Below are positions 35,991 to 47,782 of a stretch of 64,000 nucleotides of DNA, piece by piece (the first letter of the stretch is position 1; every line of letters starts with the position of its first letter). This DNA is from Bidens hawaiensis (lineage: Eukaryota > Streptophyta > Magnoliopsida > Asterales > Asteraceae): assembly GCA_021521415.1 (NCBI GenBank), contig JAIQDT010000187.1, positions 1,674,001 through 1,738,000 of the forward strand, written 5' to 3'. The position numbers were made by a program, and so were the translations under genes. The notes beneath the pieces are model-generated. The model was not told the DNA's origin. It ran no database searches and worked only from the letters and a program-made list of their open reading frames with translations.

Positions 35991-36860
35991 ATGGCCTGTT
36001 CTTACAAATCAAACAAAACCTCGTATGAAGTTCGATCCATTAGTCTCCCTACGACATCACATGATCCATCCGCCGATAGTATCAAGAAAGAGCTTAATGG
36101 CATAGAAACATGGGTTATGTCATCAACATGTAAGCCATCTATAGAAACCATTTATGATGGTTTAATGAAGTTATCGACATTGTATGAACGCTTGCATGAG
36201 TTTATAAACTTGTTATGTTCGACCCGAAATGAGAAATGGGTTGAAGAGCTAATGGATAGATTGGTGGGGTTCTTGGATGTTTGTGACATCATTAGAGATA
36301 TCATGTCGCGTTACAAAGAGCATGTAAGAGATCTCCAATGCGCTTCACGAAGGCGAAAGGGGGATTCGAGCATCCCACGATACAATTGTTTTAGAAAAAT
36401 GATTAAAAAAGATGTGAAAAGATTGATAGCAAGATTAAAGCAATCCAAGGTAGCAAAGTCACCGGACCACCACCACCACCATGAGGTGCAAGTGGTGATC
36501 AAAAGGGTCATGGAGGTGACCGTTTCTGTCTTCGAGTCGCTATTGATGCCTTTTGTTACTAGGAGTTCACAAACACCCAAGGCAAGCAAATGGCCTATGG
36601 TGGTATCAAAGTTGATTCAAAGGACAAAAGTGTCATGTGAAGAGCATCATTATCAAAATGCAAATGATGTCGAAGGTTTGAACGCTGTGTTACGCAGTCA
36701 ATGCATCAAGGACGATCGATTTTCGTCTTTGTGGAATGATGCATGTATATGGGAGGCAATGGAAGCTCAGATAGAAAGAATTGAGGATGGTTTAGAGTGT
36801 ATATTTAGGAGTTTGATTAGAACAAGGGCATCTCTATTAAATGTAGTTTCTAACTACTGA
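35991..36860 (+). CDS. DUF241 family protein (plant-specific), single exon
   Basis: 289 aa from the ATG at 35991. The frame is open a few codons further up, but only from TTG, so this ATG is chosen. Signature: SYEVRSISLPTTSHDPSADS, KKELNGIETW, a central EKWVEELMDRLVGFLDVCDI followed by IRDIMSRYKEHVRDLQCASR and RRKGDSSIP. After a His-rich loop come helical segments ending AQIERIEDGLECIFRSLIRT and RASLLN. These match PF03087, an intronless land-plant family of mostly helical proteins related to BPS1-type proteins, with poorly known function. Length and start are normal for the family and no frame break is seen. It is the only intact, complete intronless gene in the window. Confidence 0.9.
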   Translation: MACSYKSNKTSYEVRSISLPTTSHDPSADSIKKELNGIETWVMSSTCKPSIETIYDGLMKLSTLYERLHEFINLLCSTRNEKWVEELMDRLVGFLDVCDIIRDIMSRYKEHVRDLQCASRRRKGDSSIPRYNCFRKMIKKDVKRLIARLKQSKVAKSPDHHHHHEVQVVIKRVMEVTVSVFESLLMPFVTRSSQTPKASKWPMVVSKLIQRTKVSCEEHHYQNANDVEGLNAVLRSQCIKDDRFSSLWNDACIWEAMEAQIERIEDGLECIFRSLIRTRASLLNVVSNY

Positions 36861-37553
36861 ATGTGCACCATAAGAAAATTGACAGTAAATATGTAAAAAT
36901 ATACAAATATTAGTTTACTTAATGATAGTGATTTGTCATCTTCATCCTACAACTTTCCCCAACCACACCAACAACACAACCCCACCCACCCACCACCCCC
37001 CCACCCCCCCACACACGTTAGCACCCAGGGCCAGTCTTTAGAGTGATTCAAATGATGCAATGACTTTGGACATTTATCCTTCTAAAGCACCAATCTTTTT
37101 TTTTAAAGAAAAAAAAATTATATACAACATATTTGAGGGCAATGTAGGTCTTGGAAATTGGGAATTCAGGAACCTAAATTATTGAGGCATAGTCGACCTT
37201 AAAAAATAAAACGTCTAGAAATGTGTTCTTTATTTTGATTGTGTTTTAATTACTATTTCGGCAAATCATTATCCATTGGTTGTTCTCAAACACAGTTTGG
37301 GATTAGGAAACTTAATTCTAGTGGGATTAAAGAATATACATTTTACCATTTTTATTAGGTTCTATCATTTCTTTACAATTTAACATTTTTTATGTAATTA
37401 TCTTCATTTTTCTATTTGATTTTAACTTGATTTATGTTGAATATTTCTGTTTAGTAATTTGTTTGGTAAATTTGCTATCATGAAATTTAGAAACAGGTTC
37501 TCAAATTCTTACTTTGCTTTAGGCCTCCACAACAATTGAGCCGACTCTATTAG
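36861..37553. other. intergenic, no gene seen
   Basis: Contains a C-rich CCCACC/CCCCCC low-complexity stretch at 36960-37015. Otherwise AT-rich. Confidence 0.5.
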
Positions 37554-38086
37554 TAGAGGTGCACAAAAAACCCGAACCCGGAACCGGTTTTTTTTATACC
37601 TGTTTTTTAATACCCGGTCCCGTACCCGACCCTACCCGTAGGGTGCGGCTAGGGTATGCATTTCGGTACCAAAACTCGTACCCGGAACCTGACCCGATTT
37701 TTTTATACTCGGTAATACCTAAAAACCGGAACCGGTTTCATACCCAGAACCAGATTTTTCCAATACCCGAACGGGCCCTTAAATACTCGATCTATACCCG
37801 AAATTGCCTACAAAATACCCGAAAATACCCCTAAAATGTGCAATCCCTTAAAAAATCCAATCTATACCCGGAAAACTTAAAAATAGGGTTTTTCAATACC
37901 CGAAAATAGGGTATTAAAATACCCGGCCCAAACCCGATGCATATGATATGGTTTTTAGAGATAATACCCGAACCCGACCTCGACCCGGGTATTGCTAATA
38001 CCCGATTTTCTAATATCCGTTCATACCCGAACCCGGTTCCATACTTGGAACCAGGTATTTGAAAAACTCGATTTGTGCACCTTTTA
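37554..38086. mobile_element. hAT MITE of the CCCGAACCGG family, second copy
   Basis: Starts TAGAGGTGCACAAAAAA and ends TTTGTGCACCTTTTA. Flanks TCTATTAG (37546-37553) and TCTGTTAG (38087-38094) are an 8-bp duplication with one mismatch. The left TIR is identical over 14 bases to that of the 2.2-kb hAT at 1809. The body is alignable with 26946-27456. Confidence 0.9.
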
Positions 38087-38462
38087 TCTGTTAGCACCTC
38101 TCATCATAGCTCATCTCATTACGAGAATGAAAATACGAAAGTACATTCACCAATTCATCCCACTCATCTCAAAACCAATTTTTAATTAGTTAATTTATAT
38201 AATACTAAAATAATAATAAAATAAAAATTATTTTATTTTGTTCAATTGATTAGTTACTAAAAACTATTGATCTGATTAGAATGTTTCTTTTTATGTTTTT
38301 GACAATCAGCAAAAGGTTATGATAGTGCATTGTGAACACCAGATCTCTTATCTTATTTTCTTATTTTTTTATTGAATGTCTTTACTTTTCTTAAAAGGAA
38401 CTAATTAAACAATAATCGCTTTGTTATTCGTGAAACTTACAACAATAATAAAATATGAATCA

Positions 38463-38550
38463 AATCCAAAATCGAGTTGGGACTGTCGGGTTTTACCAGG
38501 AATGCCCAAGCCAAACTCGGATGTCAGTGTAGATCTGGTTAAGACAACAT
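38463..38550 (+). repeat. 3' half of the SINE-like family seen at 59166
   Basis: Shares in order a GGTTTTxCCAGG block, AACACCCAA/AATGCCCAA, CCAAACTC and GATTAAGACAACATAATCTG-like (here GGTTAAGACAACATAGTCTG). Truncated at the 5' side. Confidence 0.55.
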
Positions 38551-39541
38551 AGTCTGGCCTGAGTGGGGTGATGGGGTAATTACAAGCTAAAGTATTTTCT
38601 TGTGGTTAAAATTTATATAAATAATTTATAAAATGTTATCTAATATCTAGCTAGGACAAGAGCAACGTCTTGTGCATGTTTTTGTTCATATAAATAATTT
38701 ATGCCTAGAACTCGGCATGTTGCACTTGGAGGTCCACGACATGTTTTTGTTCAGCCACTAGCGACACACCTGTTGCTTCTACTATACTACCCTCAGCTAT
38801 TCTTTTTAAGGCAATACTAACAAACGTCAAAACTTATACACACAATCAACACTTGTTGGCGATCAAATCTAAGTTAATTACTCACCTAAGAAACTTACAC
38901 CCGCAAAACTACAAGGGTAAGGGTTCCTAATGACGTCGCAATCACTGGTCATGGCATAATAGAGATCCAATGTGATCCCAAAAGAAAAGAGACGGTCCTT
39001 CTTCTAGCCAAATGATATGTGAATAATTATAGATGTTAATCATACATATCGTTACTTTTTTATCGTGAATTTGACAAATTGAGATATAATTATATTTTAT
39101 TTGAATTTGCAGTTATTATTATTGTTCCGTGATAATGAAAGAAAATGTGAGAAAATCATTAAAGTGTTAGAAGAATGGAGCCTTGCAACGCATGCAGTGC
39201 GATAAATAGGATCTCGACATGGTCGTGCCAAATTATGGTATGGCCGTGTGCAAGGGCAGAGGTGCATGATTGTGCCGTGTGAAGTGACACGGTTGTGTAA
39301 GTCATTATGCTTGTCTTTTAACATAACCTTTGGCACATTTAGACATCGCTTTTAGGAGCAAAAGCCAACTAAATGTTCATGTTCCCAGCCGGTTTTTACG
39401 AGAAAATAATGCAAAGATCTACCAAAAGCATCTAACACTACACAAAGTGTAAATTCTTCCCCATGGCATATAATAATAGTATCCTTAGTAAGTTTCGGTG
39501 TCCCAAAACAAATAAAGAGATATAGTATGAAGAAGACTCCA
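38551..39541. other. intergenic, no gene seen
   Basis: No coding or structural signal I can support. Confidence 0.45.
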
Positions 39542-41450
39542 TGTAACACCCCAACCCGGATAGGCTGACGTGTCACAATATACGGAGGTATACAGAGACA
39601 AAAGACATAATTCCATAACTTCATTAGAGTCAAAAGTACACATGACTGATAGTTCAAATACTAAGTTCGAAATACATATTATACAAATAACATAAGCTTA
39701 ACACACATCTTCAAATTATTTCTAAGTTTTAAGCTTCTCTCTTGATCCCGCCCAAGGTATCCTGTGAACCTGAAGTGTAAAAAAGATTTACGGAATGAGC
39801 CGAATGCCCAGTACGGAATATTAAGGCTCAAAAGCAAGTAATAATCATCTGAATCACAATATATGGTAACATATAACTGATTTAAAATTTTATAACTGAA
39901 ATATATAATAAGGATGTACCCATAAGCATGACTGAGTTTGATAATATGTGACGACATACATGGGGCCACTCCTATATGTCAATCACCCGAAATGGTATAC
40001 CCACAACCATTTCCTGAAACTGAAACTGAAAAACTGAACTAGGATATATCCATACGCCTCCTAATAGCTATGTACCACATTTGTACTTAAGAGACGCCGT
40101 GAACTGATCTCTCCGTCACGGAAGGAGCACATAACATCGATGCCACAATGTTATGCCCGTGGGACACTCCACGAGAAGCGAGTGCCCAGGGTAACAGAGT
40201 ACAAATAATCTGAGTTATATAATAACAATACTTATCTTAACAAATCACGGAACATGCGATAACGAGTACAATTTAATAATAAATATATCGCATGCTAACA
40301 AGTCGATTATCAAATCATAATCTGAACATGAATCGAATGGATGGTCAAATGAATCGAGGTGTCAAAGACGTTAGGAGTTCCAAAGGTATATAATATCAAT
40401 GGGATTTATAACAATCGAATATGATAACAATAGGGAGGGGGTTAGGATCCGTACCTTGATTGCTGATTAGTTATCTTACAGAGATATGAAATATGAGTGA
40501 CGCTCTTTTAATCAACCTACATCGTATACATGTAGTTCATAAGGTCGTGTACAGTTTATATCAAGTTAAAGTCGAATTTTATCTTATGTATATACAAAAA
40601 CATAGAGTCGTTTGATTAAGAAAAATAAGTATTATTAATGAAGTCAATATCTCTTATTTATATTTTTTAACGAATATTATTTAGATGTTTAAAAAATGAT
40701 TATGGATGAATACTATTTAAACAAGGCTTAAAAATAGTTTGTCATGGGTGAGGTTTGAACTTGTGACCAGTAGCTTAATTTTGAACATGCAACATAACCG
40801 GTTGGACCAATTCAATATTTGTTAATGTTTACAGAAACAGTTAAACAAATCAATTAAAGGGTTTTGAACCTGCAACCTTTCTATTACAACCCAAATGACT
40901 TAACCAACAGGTCTACAACCAATTTGTTTGTATAATTTTGTACATAGATACCTATTTTAGTTAAAGTAAGCTGTTATTTATTAAAAACAAAACAGGTGCA
41001 GCGACAGGTTTCGAACCCTTGACCTGTCGTTTGTAACTGAGGGGACTTAACCAGTTCAGCATATCAGTTTCATGTTAATTATTCAGATTGTTAATTGATT
41101 TATTAACTAATTTTTCTGATTCATCTTCTCCATATAAACTGATTATAGTCCTAAGCTTAAAGACCCACACTGTGAACTAATTGTTTGCTTTATAATTCAC
41201 CATGAATATTAATTAGAACACTATTATAGGCTTTGGCTTGGGTTACCTTGGTCGGATTCGCAATACGGTGGCAAAGATACTTCCCGGAAAGACGCGAACG
41301 GCAGAGGCGGTGACATTTTTCACTCGTCTGAGGGTCGTTTAGGGGTGTTAGAAGACGGAGGAGATGGATGGTGGTGGCGGCAGTTGGCTTTGGTCGTCAG
41401 AATCGTCGAAGTGGTGGGGGATTTGGGTTTAGAGTATATGGAAACTGGTT
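39542..41450. repeat. LTR-like repeat beginning TGTAACACCCC
   Basis: Starts TGTAACACCCCAACCCGG, a start I associate with LTRs of Tekay/Del-type gypsy elements. It contains GGAATGAGCCGAATGCCCAG, similar to a motif I recall in such LTRs. The 3' end is not clear; GGGGTGTTAG at about 41342 could be near it. A G-rich, possibly coding minus-strand block lies at 41240-41440. No internal retroelement genes follow, so it is a solo or truncated LTR at most. Class assignment is tentative. Confidence 0.4.
40740..41065 (-). repeat. three tRNA-like modules in tandem
   Basis: Three units (about 40745-40815, 40858-40925, 41000-41070), each with a minus-strand box-B-like string: GGTCACAAGTTCAAACC, GGTTGCAGGTTCAAAACC, and the best match GGTTCGAAACCTGTC near 41007. 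Each has a GGTTxxGTxx box-A-like string about 50 bases away. None folds into a full tRNA by eye, so they are tRNA pseudogenes or a SINE-type head repeated. Confidence 0.45.
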
Positions 41451-41664
41451 GATTGGAGATGGCTAAAGGATTGTTTGAAGTGAGTCCTCAAGTTAATTCA
41501 ATTTATATAGTAGTTGAGAGGGGTCTTCAAAATATCTTTAACAGTGCTACAGTGGACATAAATGATTCATAAGGTTGCTTATATGATTTCTTGAAGAGAT
41601 TGTGAAAATACATGATTTGCTACGTAAGTTGGTGAAAAAGACAAAGAGTAGGTTTTCAAATGAT

Positions 41665-41800
41665 CGTATATAGTTGTTATTATTGTTATTCCTTTATTCC
41701 TATATATATATATATATAATTATTTAACCGAAAGTCTCCATATTATGTCGTATATAGTTGTTATTATTGTTATTCATATATATACAATTATTTAACGGTT
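41665..41800. repeat. local tandem duplication, about 84-bp period
   Basis: TCGTATATAGTTGTTATTAT plus an AT-rich tail and AATTATTTAAC occurs at 41664 and again at 41748. Confidence 0.75.
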
Positions 41801-42599
41801 ATTTCACTCCATATGCTTCATACTTGCAAAAGGATCTATCATGTATGCCATGTTATGTAGGAGACTTGATATGCTTTGAGCATGACGAACAAATATCAAC
41901 AAAACTTTATGAGGAATCCATTGGATTGTTAAGAATATTCTTGAAACGTATCCAAATATAATTTCATAACAGACTAGACGACATTTCTTTATTTTTCGAT
42001 CGGTCTGATAAAAGAATTGATCAACTTAATTATTTACAAACCTTTTCAAATGAAATTGACAAATATGGCCTTGGTTATATTATCATCATATCGCATAACG
42101 TTTTTAAATTTTAACTGATACCATTGGCATCGCGTGTATGTTTGATAATACTGAGACTTGATCTTGATTTAGCGCCAATTTAAAGCATCCAACATGAGAG
42201 TATACACACACATTATATTTGCATTAGCTAAGTGAGATTAACACCCAAGCAAAACATTCAAAATCATAAAATTTTGTTTCGAAAACTCAGCCCTTCGTAG
42301 TTTACAGTGGAAAGCCATATTTTACGGTGCTCCCACCATCAAAGCTCGCCCTAAACATAAGACTCCACAATAAAAGGATTTGGAGACCACCATATTTTAC
42401 AGTGTGGCACCGTATTTTTGGTGCTTAATTACTACATAGTGCTAAACCCCATTTTTCAACATTTTGTTCACAGTCTCCATGCTTCTCGCACATGTATCAT
42501 CAAAATCACATGTAAATGGGTTACTTCAAACTCATTACACTTAATGTATTTCATCAAGACCCACTATTAGTAATTAAAATTTCATCCGTGCATTAACCT

Positions 42600-42790
42600 A
42601 AATGTGTAAAAACATCATTTATCATCGATACAATTTGAAATTCACATTATGCATTATGGCTTAGAAATGACAATATCATAAATGGTGTAAGTGTCGAAAC
42701 CTAAATGGGGAAACATAATTTATCATCTATACAATTTGAAATTCACATTATGCATCATGGCTTTGAAATGACAATATCATAATTATCGAT
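42600..42790. repeat. local tandem duplication, 101-bp period
   Basis: ACAATTTGAAATTCACATTA, TGCATxATGGCTT and GAAATGACAATATCATAA occur twice, at 42631 and 42732. Confidence 0.85.
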
Positions 42791-43069
42791 TATTTAAATC
42801 ACCTAGGACATCATACTGATTACAAATATTCGTATCATACGTCATCATTATGTAAGTATCATAATTAACCATTCAAATAGGTCAATTAATCCACACTCGT
42901 GACCCGATTACCATAACTACTAACGAGTTACATTATGCATCGTAGATGGGTAAACGCTTACAAGAACACCCCCTTCTTGCAACTCATTTAATGATGGTAT
43001 ATGAGCATGGTGAGGATGAGTTGGCATGAGGACAACACCCCACTACGAATGTTCTTACAAATCTTATAA

Positions 43070-43345
43070 GGCATTTGAACTCGAAATCTTTATATCGTTA
43101 CTCTATTAAAAATACCTTTTGGTTTGTGAAAATAATAAGCAAAAAAGTGGCGGTGCATTATTTGGTGCATGAAACTGCAATTATGTACTTTAAAGTACGA
43201 TTACTAAAATCTTATTCGATTTAAAGTAGATCTTTCTTAATAAACATATATATATTTTATGCGAATCATATCCGACTTTGTTTGATAAGCACGTCCATCA
43301 CTAAATAAACAATATTCAATGTTTTATACCATAATTTTGTCCACT
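43070..43345. repeat. diverged duplicated segment, copy 2
   Basis: Partner of 34585-34870 in direct orientation, about 8.5 kb away, with small indels. Copy 2 ends just before the solo LTR at 43354. Confidence 0.7.
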
Positions 43346-43353
43346 AACAGCAT

Positions 43354-44008
43354 TGATGACGGGGTAGCCCAAAGAAATAATAAAATGGCTGAAACACATT
43401 AACGCTAAAAGGGTTAAAAGGTTAAAAGTTTCGTTTCCCGCCCAAACTTATGTAAACAAGTACCCACGTGTTACAGTACGATGTCAAATCACTGTTCACA
43501 TCCTTGTCCCCTCTGACCAAAGGACATACTCAGAAAAAGTATTATTATTTTAGTTATGGACCAGCGGTTCAAACCTTTCCGCCCATAAAGGTCAACTCTC
43601 TATGCAAACAAGAGACTAACTAGTTTAGTTAACTGAACTAAAAGGCTTACATCTTCTTCATATAAATAGATGACTTAGTCTTCAACATAAAAACAACAGA
43701 TTTGGGCAGATAACACCATCTCCCTAATCTTCTCTTCTCCCTTGAGAAATATGCTCTTAGCTTATTTCTTTCTCACTTCCATAACTTCATATCTTCATCA
43801 AGAACATCATCCTAAAACTGATTCCAAACATCACGGTTTCGGATCCTTGGTGAACTATACCAACAAACAACTAACTAGTGAACCTCCTTCTACGTTTTGC
43901 AAACGTAGAGGGACACCACGACCTGCGTTAGGCTAACCTGAACCCTTGAAGCCTCTTAGCCTAACCAGTCCATTCACTATCATTGGTCTTATCTTTGTTG
44001 TAGCAACA
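43354..44008 (+). repeat. solo LTR of the Tat-type family, opposite orientation
   Basis: Starts TGATGACGGGGTAGCCC and ends GTTGTAGCAACA, the reverse complement of the LTRs at 44643 and 54167, with more divergence. It is flanked by identical 5-bp duplications AGCAT (43349-43353, 44009-44013), so it is a genuine solo LTR left by recombination and not part of the neighbouring element. Confidence 0.92.
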
Positions 44009-44013
44009 AGCAT

Positions 44014-44637
44014 TGTTATAAATTTTGTGACTGACAATTAAAAGAAATTTTAAAAGCCGTATTCTGTTTAACAAATTTAATTTTAATGATAATATATCAT
44101 CACACAAGGTAATCTAGTCTAGAAGACCCATTTTTTAGCCATAGGTATTTGTTTGTTTGCCATTATTATCTCCAAATTTTTATCAAGACTTATAATTAAT
44201 ATGTTATTAAAAACGTCTCATTCCTGGCTTTCTAAATGACCCTCAATGAATGACTTTCTAAATGACCCACAATGTTGACACAAAAGAATGTTTGTAGTAC
44301 CCTTTTGTAGGGTATCCATTGAGCTAGTTGAGTCGAGGAGGCTAAAGAAATGGTTACACTTTACAAGACTGATTTTTAATCCCTAAAGAAATGTATTGGA
44401 GACTGAAATAACATATGACGCTAGAGACTGATTTTACTCATAACATTGTACCGAGGAACAATTTGAGGACTCAAATTATGTGTATTGGACACTGAATGTT
44501 AGTCCATGTTGATGCCATGCAATGGGGAATAATTTTCAGTTACTAAACTAATATCTAGGATATGATTAGAGGGCTGGCAAAATCAGCCCCGATAACCATT
44601 ACGGATTGATTTGGTAGTATCGGATTTTTAGTCCTAG
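44014..44637. other. spacer between solo LTR and full-length element
   Basis: No gene or element recognised. Confidence 0.4.
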
Positions 44638-44642
44638 ATACC

Positions 44643-45287
44643 TGTTGCTACAACAAAGATAAGACCAATGATAGTTAATGGACTGGTTAGGCTAAAAGGC
44701 TTCAAATGTTCAGTGTAGCCTAACGCAGGTCGTGGTGTCCCTCTACGTTTGTAAAACGTAGAAGGAGGTTCACTAGTTAGTTGTTTGTTGTTAAAGCTCA
44801 CCGATGATCAAGAACCGTGATGTTTGGAATCGGTTCATGGGTGAAGCTATGATATTTGTGAAGTAATAAAGGAATAAGCAAAGTGTGTATTCCTCAAGAG
44901 AGAAGAGAAGATCAAGGAGTATGTATTAACTCCAGATCTGGTGTCTTTGTGTTTATGGCTAAGCATCTCTTATATAAGTGAGGAGATGTAAGCCTTTTAG
45001 TTCAGATGTAACTAACTAGTTCCCCTCTAGTTTGCCTAGAGAGTTGACCATTGTTGGGCGGGAAGCTTTGGACCGATGGTCCATAGATAAAATAATAGTA
45101 CTTTTTTCTAAATATGTCCTTTGCTCAGAAGGGACAAGGATGTGAATAGTGATGTGACATTGTACTGTAGCACGTGGGTGCTTATTTACATAAGTTTGGG
45201 CGGGAAACGAAGCTTTTAACCTTTTAACCCTTTTAGCGTTAACGTGTTCAGTCATTTTATTATTTTCTTGGGCTACCCCCGTCATCA
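44643..45287 (-). repeat. 3' LTR of the Tat element
   Basis: 645 bp, TG...CA. It differs from the other LTR by about 11 substitutions and 2 single-base indels by eye (about 1.7%). A TATATAAG box-like string is at 44970. Confidence 0.95.
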
Positions 45288-45612
45288 GCCCCCCAAGTCA
45301 GAGGTTTTTGAGGAGTATGCTCAAGGGCTTCTGACTTTTGCACACGTTTTGTTTATTGCTTAAAGGCTTCAAGGCTTGAAGGCTCCGAAGCTTTGTTCAG
45401 TTTTGGTTATTTTTTTAATTGTTGATGTGACAGTTGATGTGATGGTAACTGCCATTTTGCGGTTCCCAATGTCTCCCTTTTCATTAATAGTCATCAGTGG
45501 GTTAACTATTCTTTTACTTCCAGATTTTTCTTATCATAAACACATTCAAACATTCAAGTTTCTTTCAATCTTCCAACAGGTTAGTCTCGATCCTTTATCT
45601 TTCTTTCAAATT

Positions 45613-47782
45613 ATGGTTGCCAAAAAGGATCTTCCGATCACTTTTTCTCGATTGACCTAAGAAGAGGTCGAGTCGTTTTGTGTTGAATGGGGAATAGGAT
45701 TAAAGTATAAACCGGTTGCTCCACCGGTCGATTTGTCGATTGACCATTGTCCGGCGGGTCACATTGCTTTGTATTTTCGACACTTTGAATTTTCCAACCT
45801 TCGGCATCCTTTTTCGATTTTTGTTTTGAATGTTCTTGAGTATTACCGTATATCGTTCGGTCAAATCCATCCGCTAGGGCTCGCTAGGGTTCTGCACTTT
45901 GAAGTTTTGTGTAGAGCCCTAAGTTATGACCCTTCACTGTTGAACTTTCGCCGTTTCTTTCGCCTAGCGAAGAATGGCGATTGGTATATGTTCGAACATA
46001 CCAAGGTTGATGTGTGTTTGGTTTCTTCGGCGGTTACAACCCTTGGTTATTGGAAGGACCGGTTTTTCTTTGTTTCGGATTCTATCCTTCCGTTTAAGCC
46101 TGTTTGGAGACAACCCGAAGCCGTTTTGAATGAACCGGAACCGGCCGAGTCTGAGTTGAAAAAGGTTTTTTTGAAATCCATTAGAACATGTCCTTCACGC
46201 CTTCGCCCTTTTCCCGAACATCTCCTTGTATTATTAGGAATTAGCAAACTTTGGGATAAGCCTAATCGGGATTCCGTGCTTATGGGGATGATAAGGGTAT
46301 GCATTTGTTTTTTCTGCTTTTGCTTTATCATGTTGACAAGTTTAATGAACTCTTTTTGTGTTTGTAGTCATGTCTGCTTTGGACTTTTTAAAGAGTGATG
46401 ATACTTCAGACGTTGCCTTCACTGATGTTGCAGCCATTGTCGGGGAAGATTCGGTTGTCCGTGGGAAAGAGGGTCGATTTGAGGATGCTGCGTATGCTGG
46501 AGTTGCAAATGTTAAAGGGTTCACCAAGGCCACCATTCCAAAATCCTCTACTCGTCGTTGTACACGACGTTTGCTGAAATCTGTTGCTACCTCATCCTCT
46601 CATGAGCCAGTTGAGGTTAGCGATGATATTCAAGCCTCTGAAGACCAGGGTCCGACTATGGAGGTTGAGAAGGAACAGGAGTTGGTGATTTCCAAGAAGA
46701 GGAAGTCGGCTGGCAAGAAGGTTGAGATGCCAGTCGTTCAAGGGTTGGATGGTAATGCCGTTTATGTGCCATAATGGAGTGTCAGGGTTGGGGATTCTTT
46801 CAAGGACCCCGAAGTTTGTGCCGATGCTTTAGCTCATTTTGCTCCTCCGGGAGTTCGTGATACTATCTCCAAGATGGAGGATGACTCCTTGTTGTCCCGG
46901 TTGATATTAAACCATTCCAACGTTTCTGCCCTTTTGGCAGAAGGTGTCACCCGTTTTTATGAAGGGTATGGAGGAGTATGAGGAGTTTATGGACACGAAG
47001 GAAAGATGAAGGCTTCTATGGCAACCTTGAAGAAAGATGTTGAAGGTTTTTCTGAGAAGGAGAAAGTTCATGTGAAAAAGATTGAAGAGTTGTCTCGGGG
47101 CCACGAAATTGAGATTGCAGGTTTGAAGAAAGCCATGGAGGCTGATAGGGCCAAACTGAGTGCTGACCGCGAAGCTTTTGAGGTGCAGAAGAGAGCCTTC
47201 GAGATGGAGAAGGAAGGCTTAAAAGATTCGGTTACTCAGACTTCTGAAGATAACAAGTGGTTGATCGAGCATGGGTTTCAGCAGGTTGTGTCCTATTTGC
47301 TTCATTCTAAGGAGTTTAACTCGGTGATGGGTGACGTTTATACGAACTTGCTAGGCCATGGAAAGCACTTAGGTTTTATTGCAGGCTTTCATCATCACGA
47401 AACCGGTCAGCCTATGGAGCAATCTCCTTTATTCAACCCTGAAGCCTACAAGCTTTTCACCGGTTCAGTTCATGCAATGGAAAGGCTTACTTACCCCTAT
47501 GTGGGTGCGGTTTCATCATGCTATGGTAAACCACTTTCAGTTTTGCAGGGTTTAAAGCCGGCCGGCCTTAATGAGAAGGTTGCCAAAGAGGTGATTGAGT
47601 CCCTGTCGAAAAAGCGTTCCCATTCTGGCGATAGTGAAGAGACTTTGTCTGGGGGAAGCGACGGGTCTCATGTGGCAAGCCTTGAAGGCTCGGCTGTTGC
47701 TGATGTGGTCCCACAAGTCAAGAAATCCAAGAAGGCTAAGGGTGGTAAGGCTAGTACCTCAAAGCCTGTTTATGATGTTTGA
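45613..47782 (+). pseudogene. antisense extra ORF of the Tat element (Transposase_28-like plus coiled coil)
   Basis: Runs opposite to gag-pol. The ATG at 45613 opens MVAKKDLPITFSRLT, then a TAA stop at 45658. The frame continues with DLSIDHCPAGHIALYFRHFE and LEYYRISFGQIHPLGLARVL, the block I associate with PF04195 (putative gypsy-type transposon domain). After PFPEHLLVLLGIS a GTATGC donor (about 46299) and a TTTGTAG acceptor (about 46371) look like a real intron, with a 1-base loss before the donor. Then MSALDFLKSDDTSDVAF, a stop near 46771, frameshifts near 46970, and a 258-codon stretch with a coiled coil (KKDVEGFSEKEKVHVKKIEE) and a lysine-rich tail. Function is unknown in the literature I recall. 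Confidence 0.8.

Noticed and set aside
40740..41070. functional tRNA genes
   Set aside because: Box B-like strings are present but acceptor stems and full cloverleafs are not evident by eye.
39542..41450. a complete LTR with defined 3' end
   Set aside because: GGGGTGTTAG near 41342 would nearly mirror the start, but the flanks show no 5-bp duplication, so the end was left open.
42600..42790. a CRISPR-like pair of repeats
   Set aside because: Only two units, 101 bp each, in a plant nuclear context; an ordinary tandem duplication.
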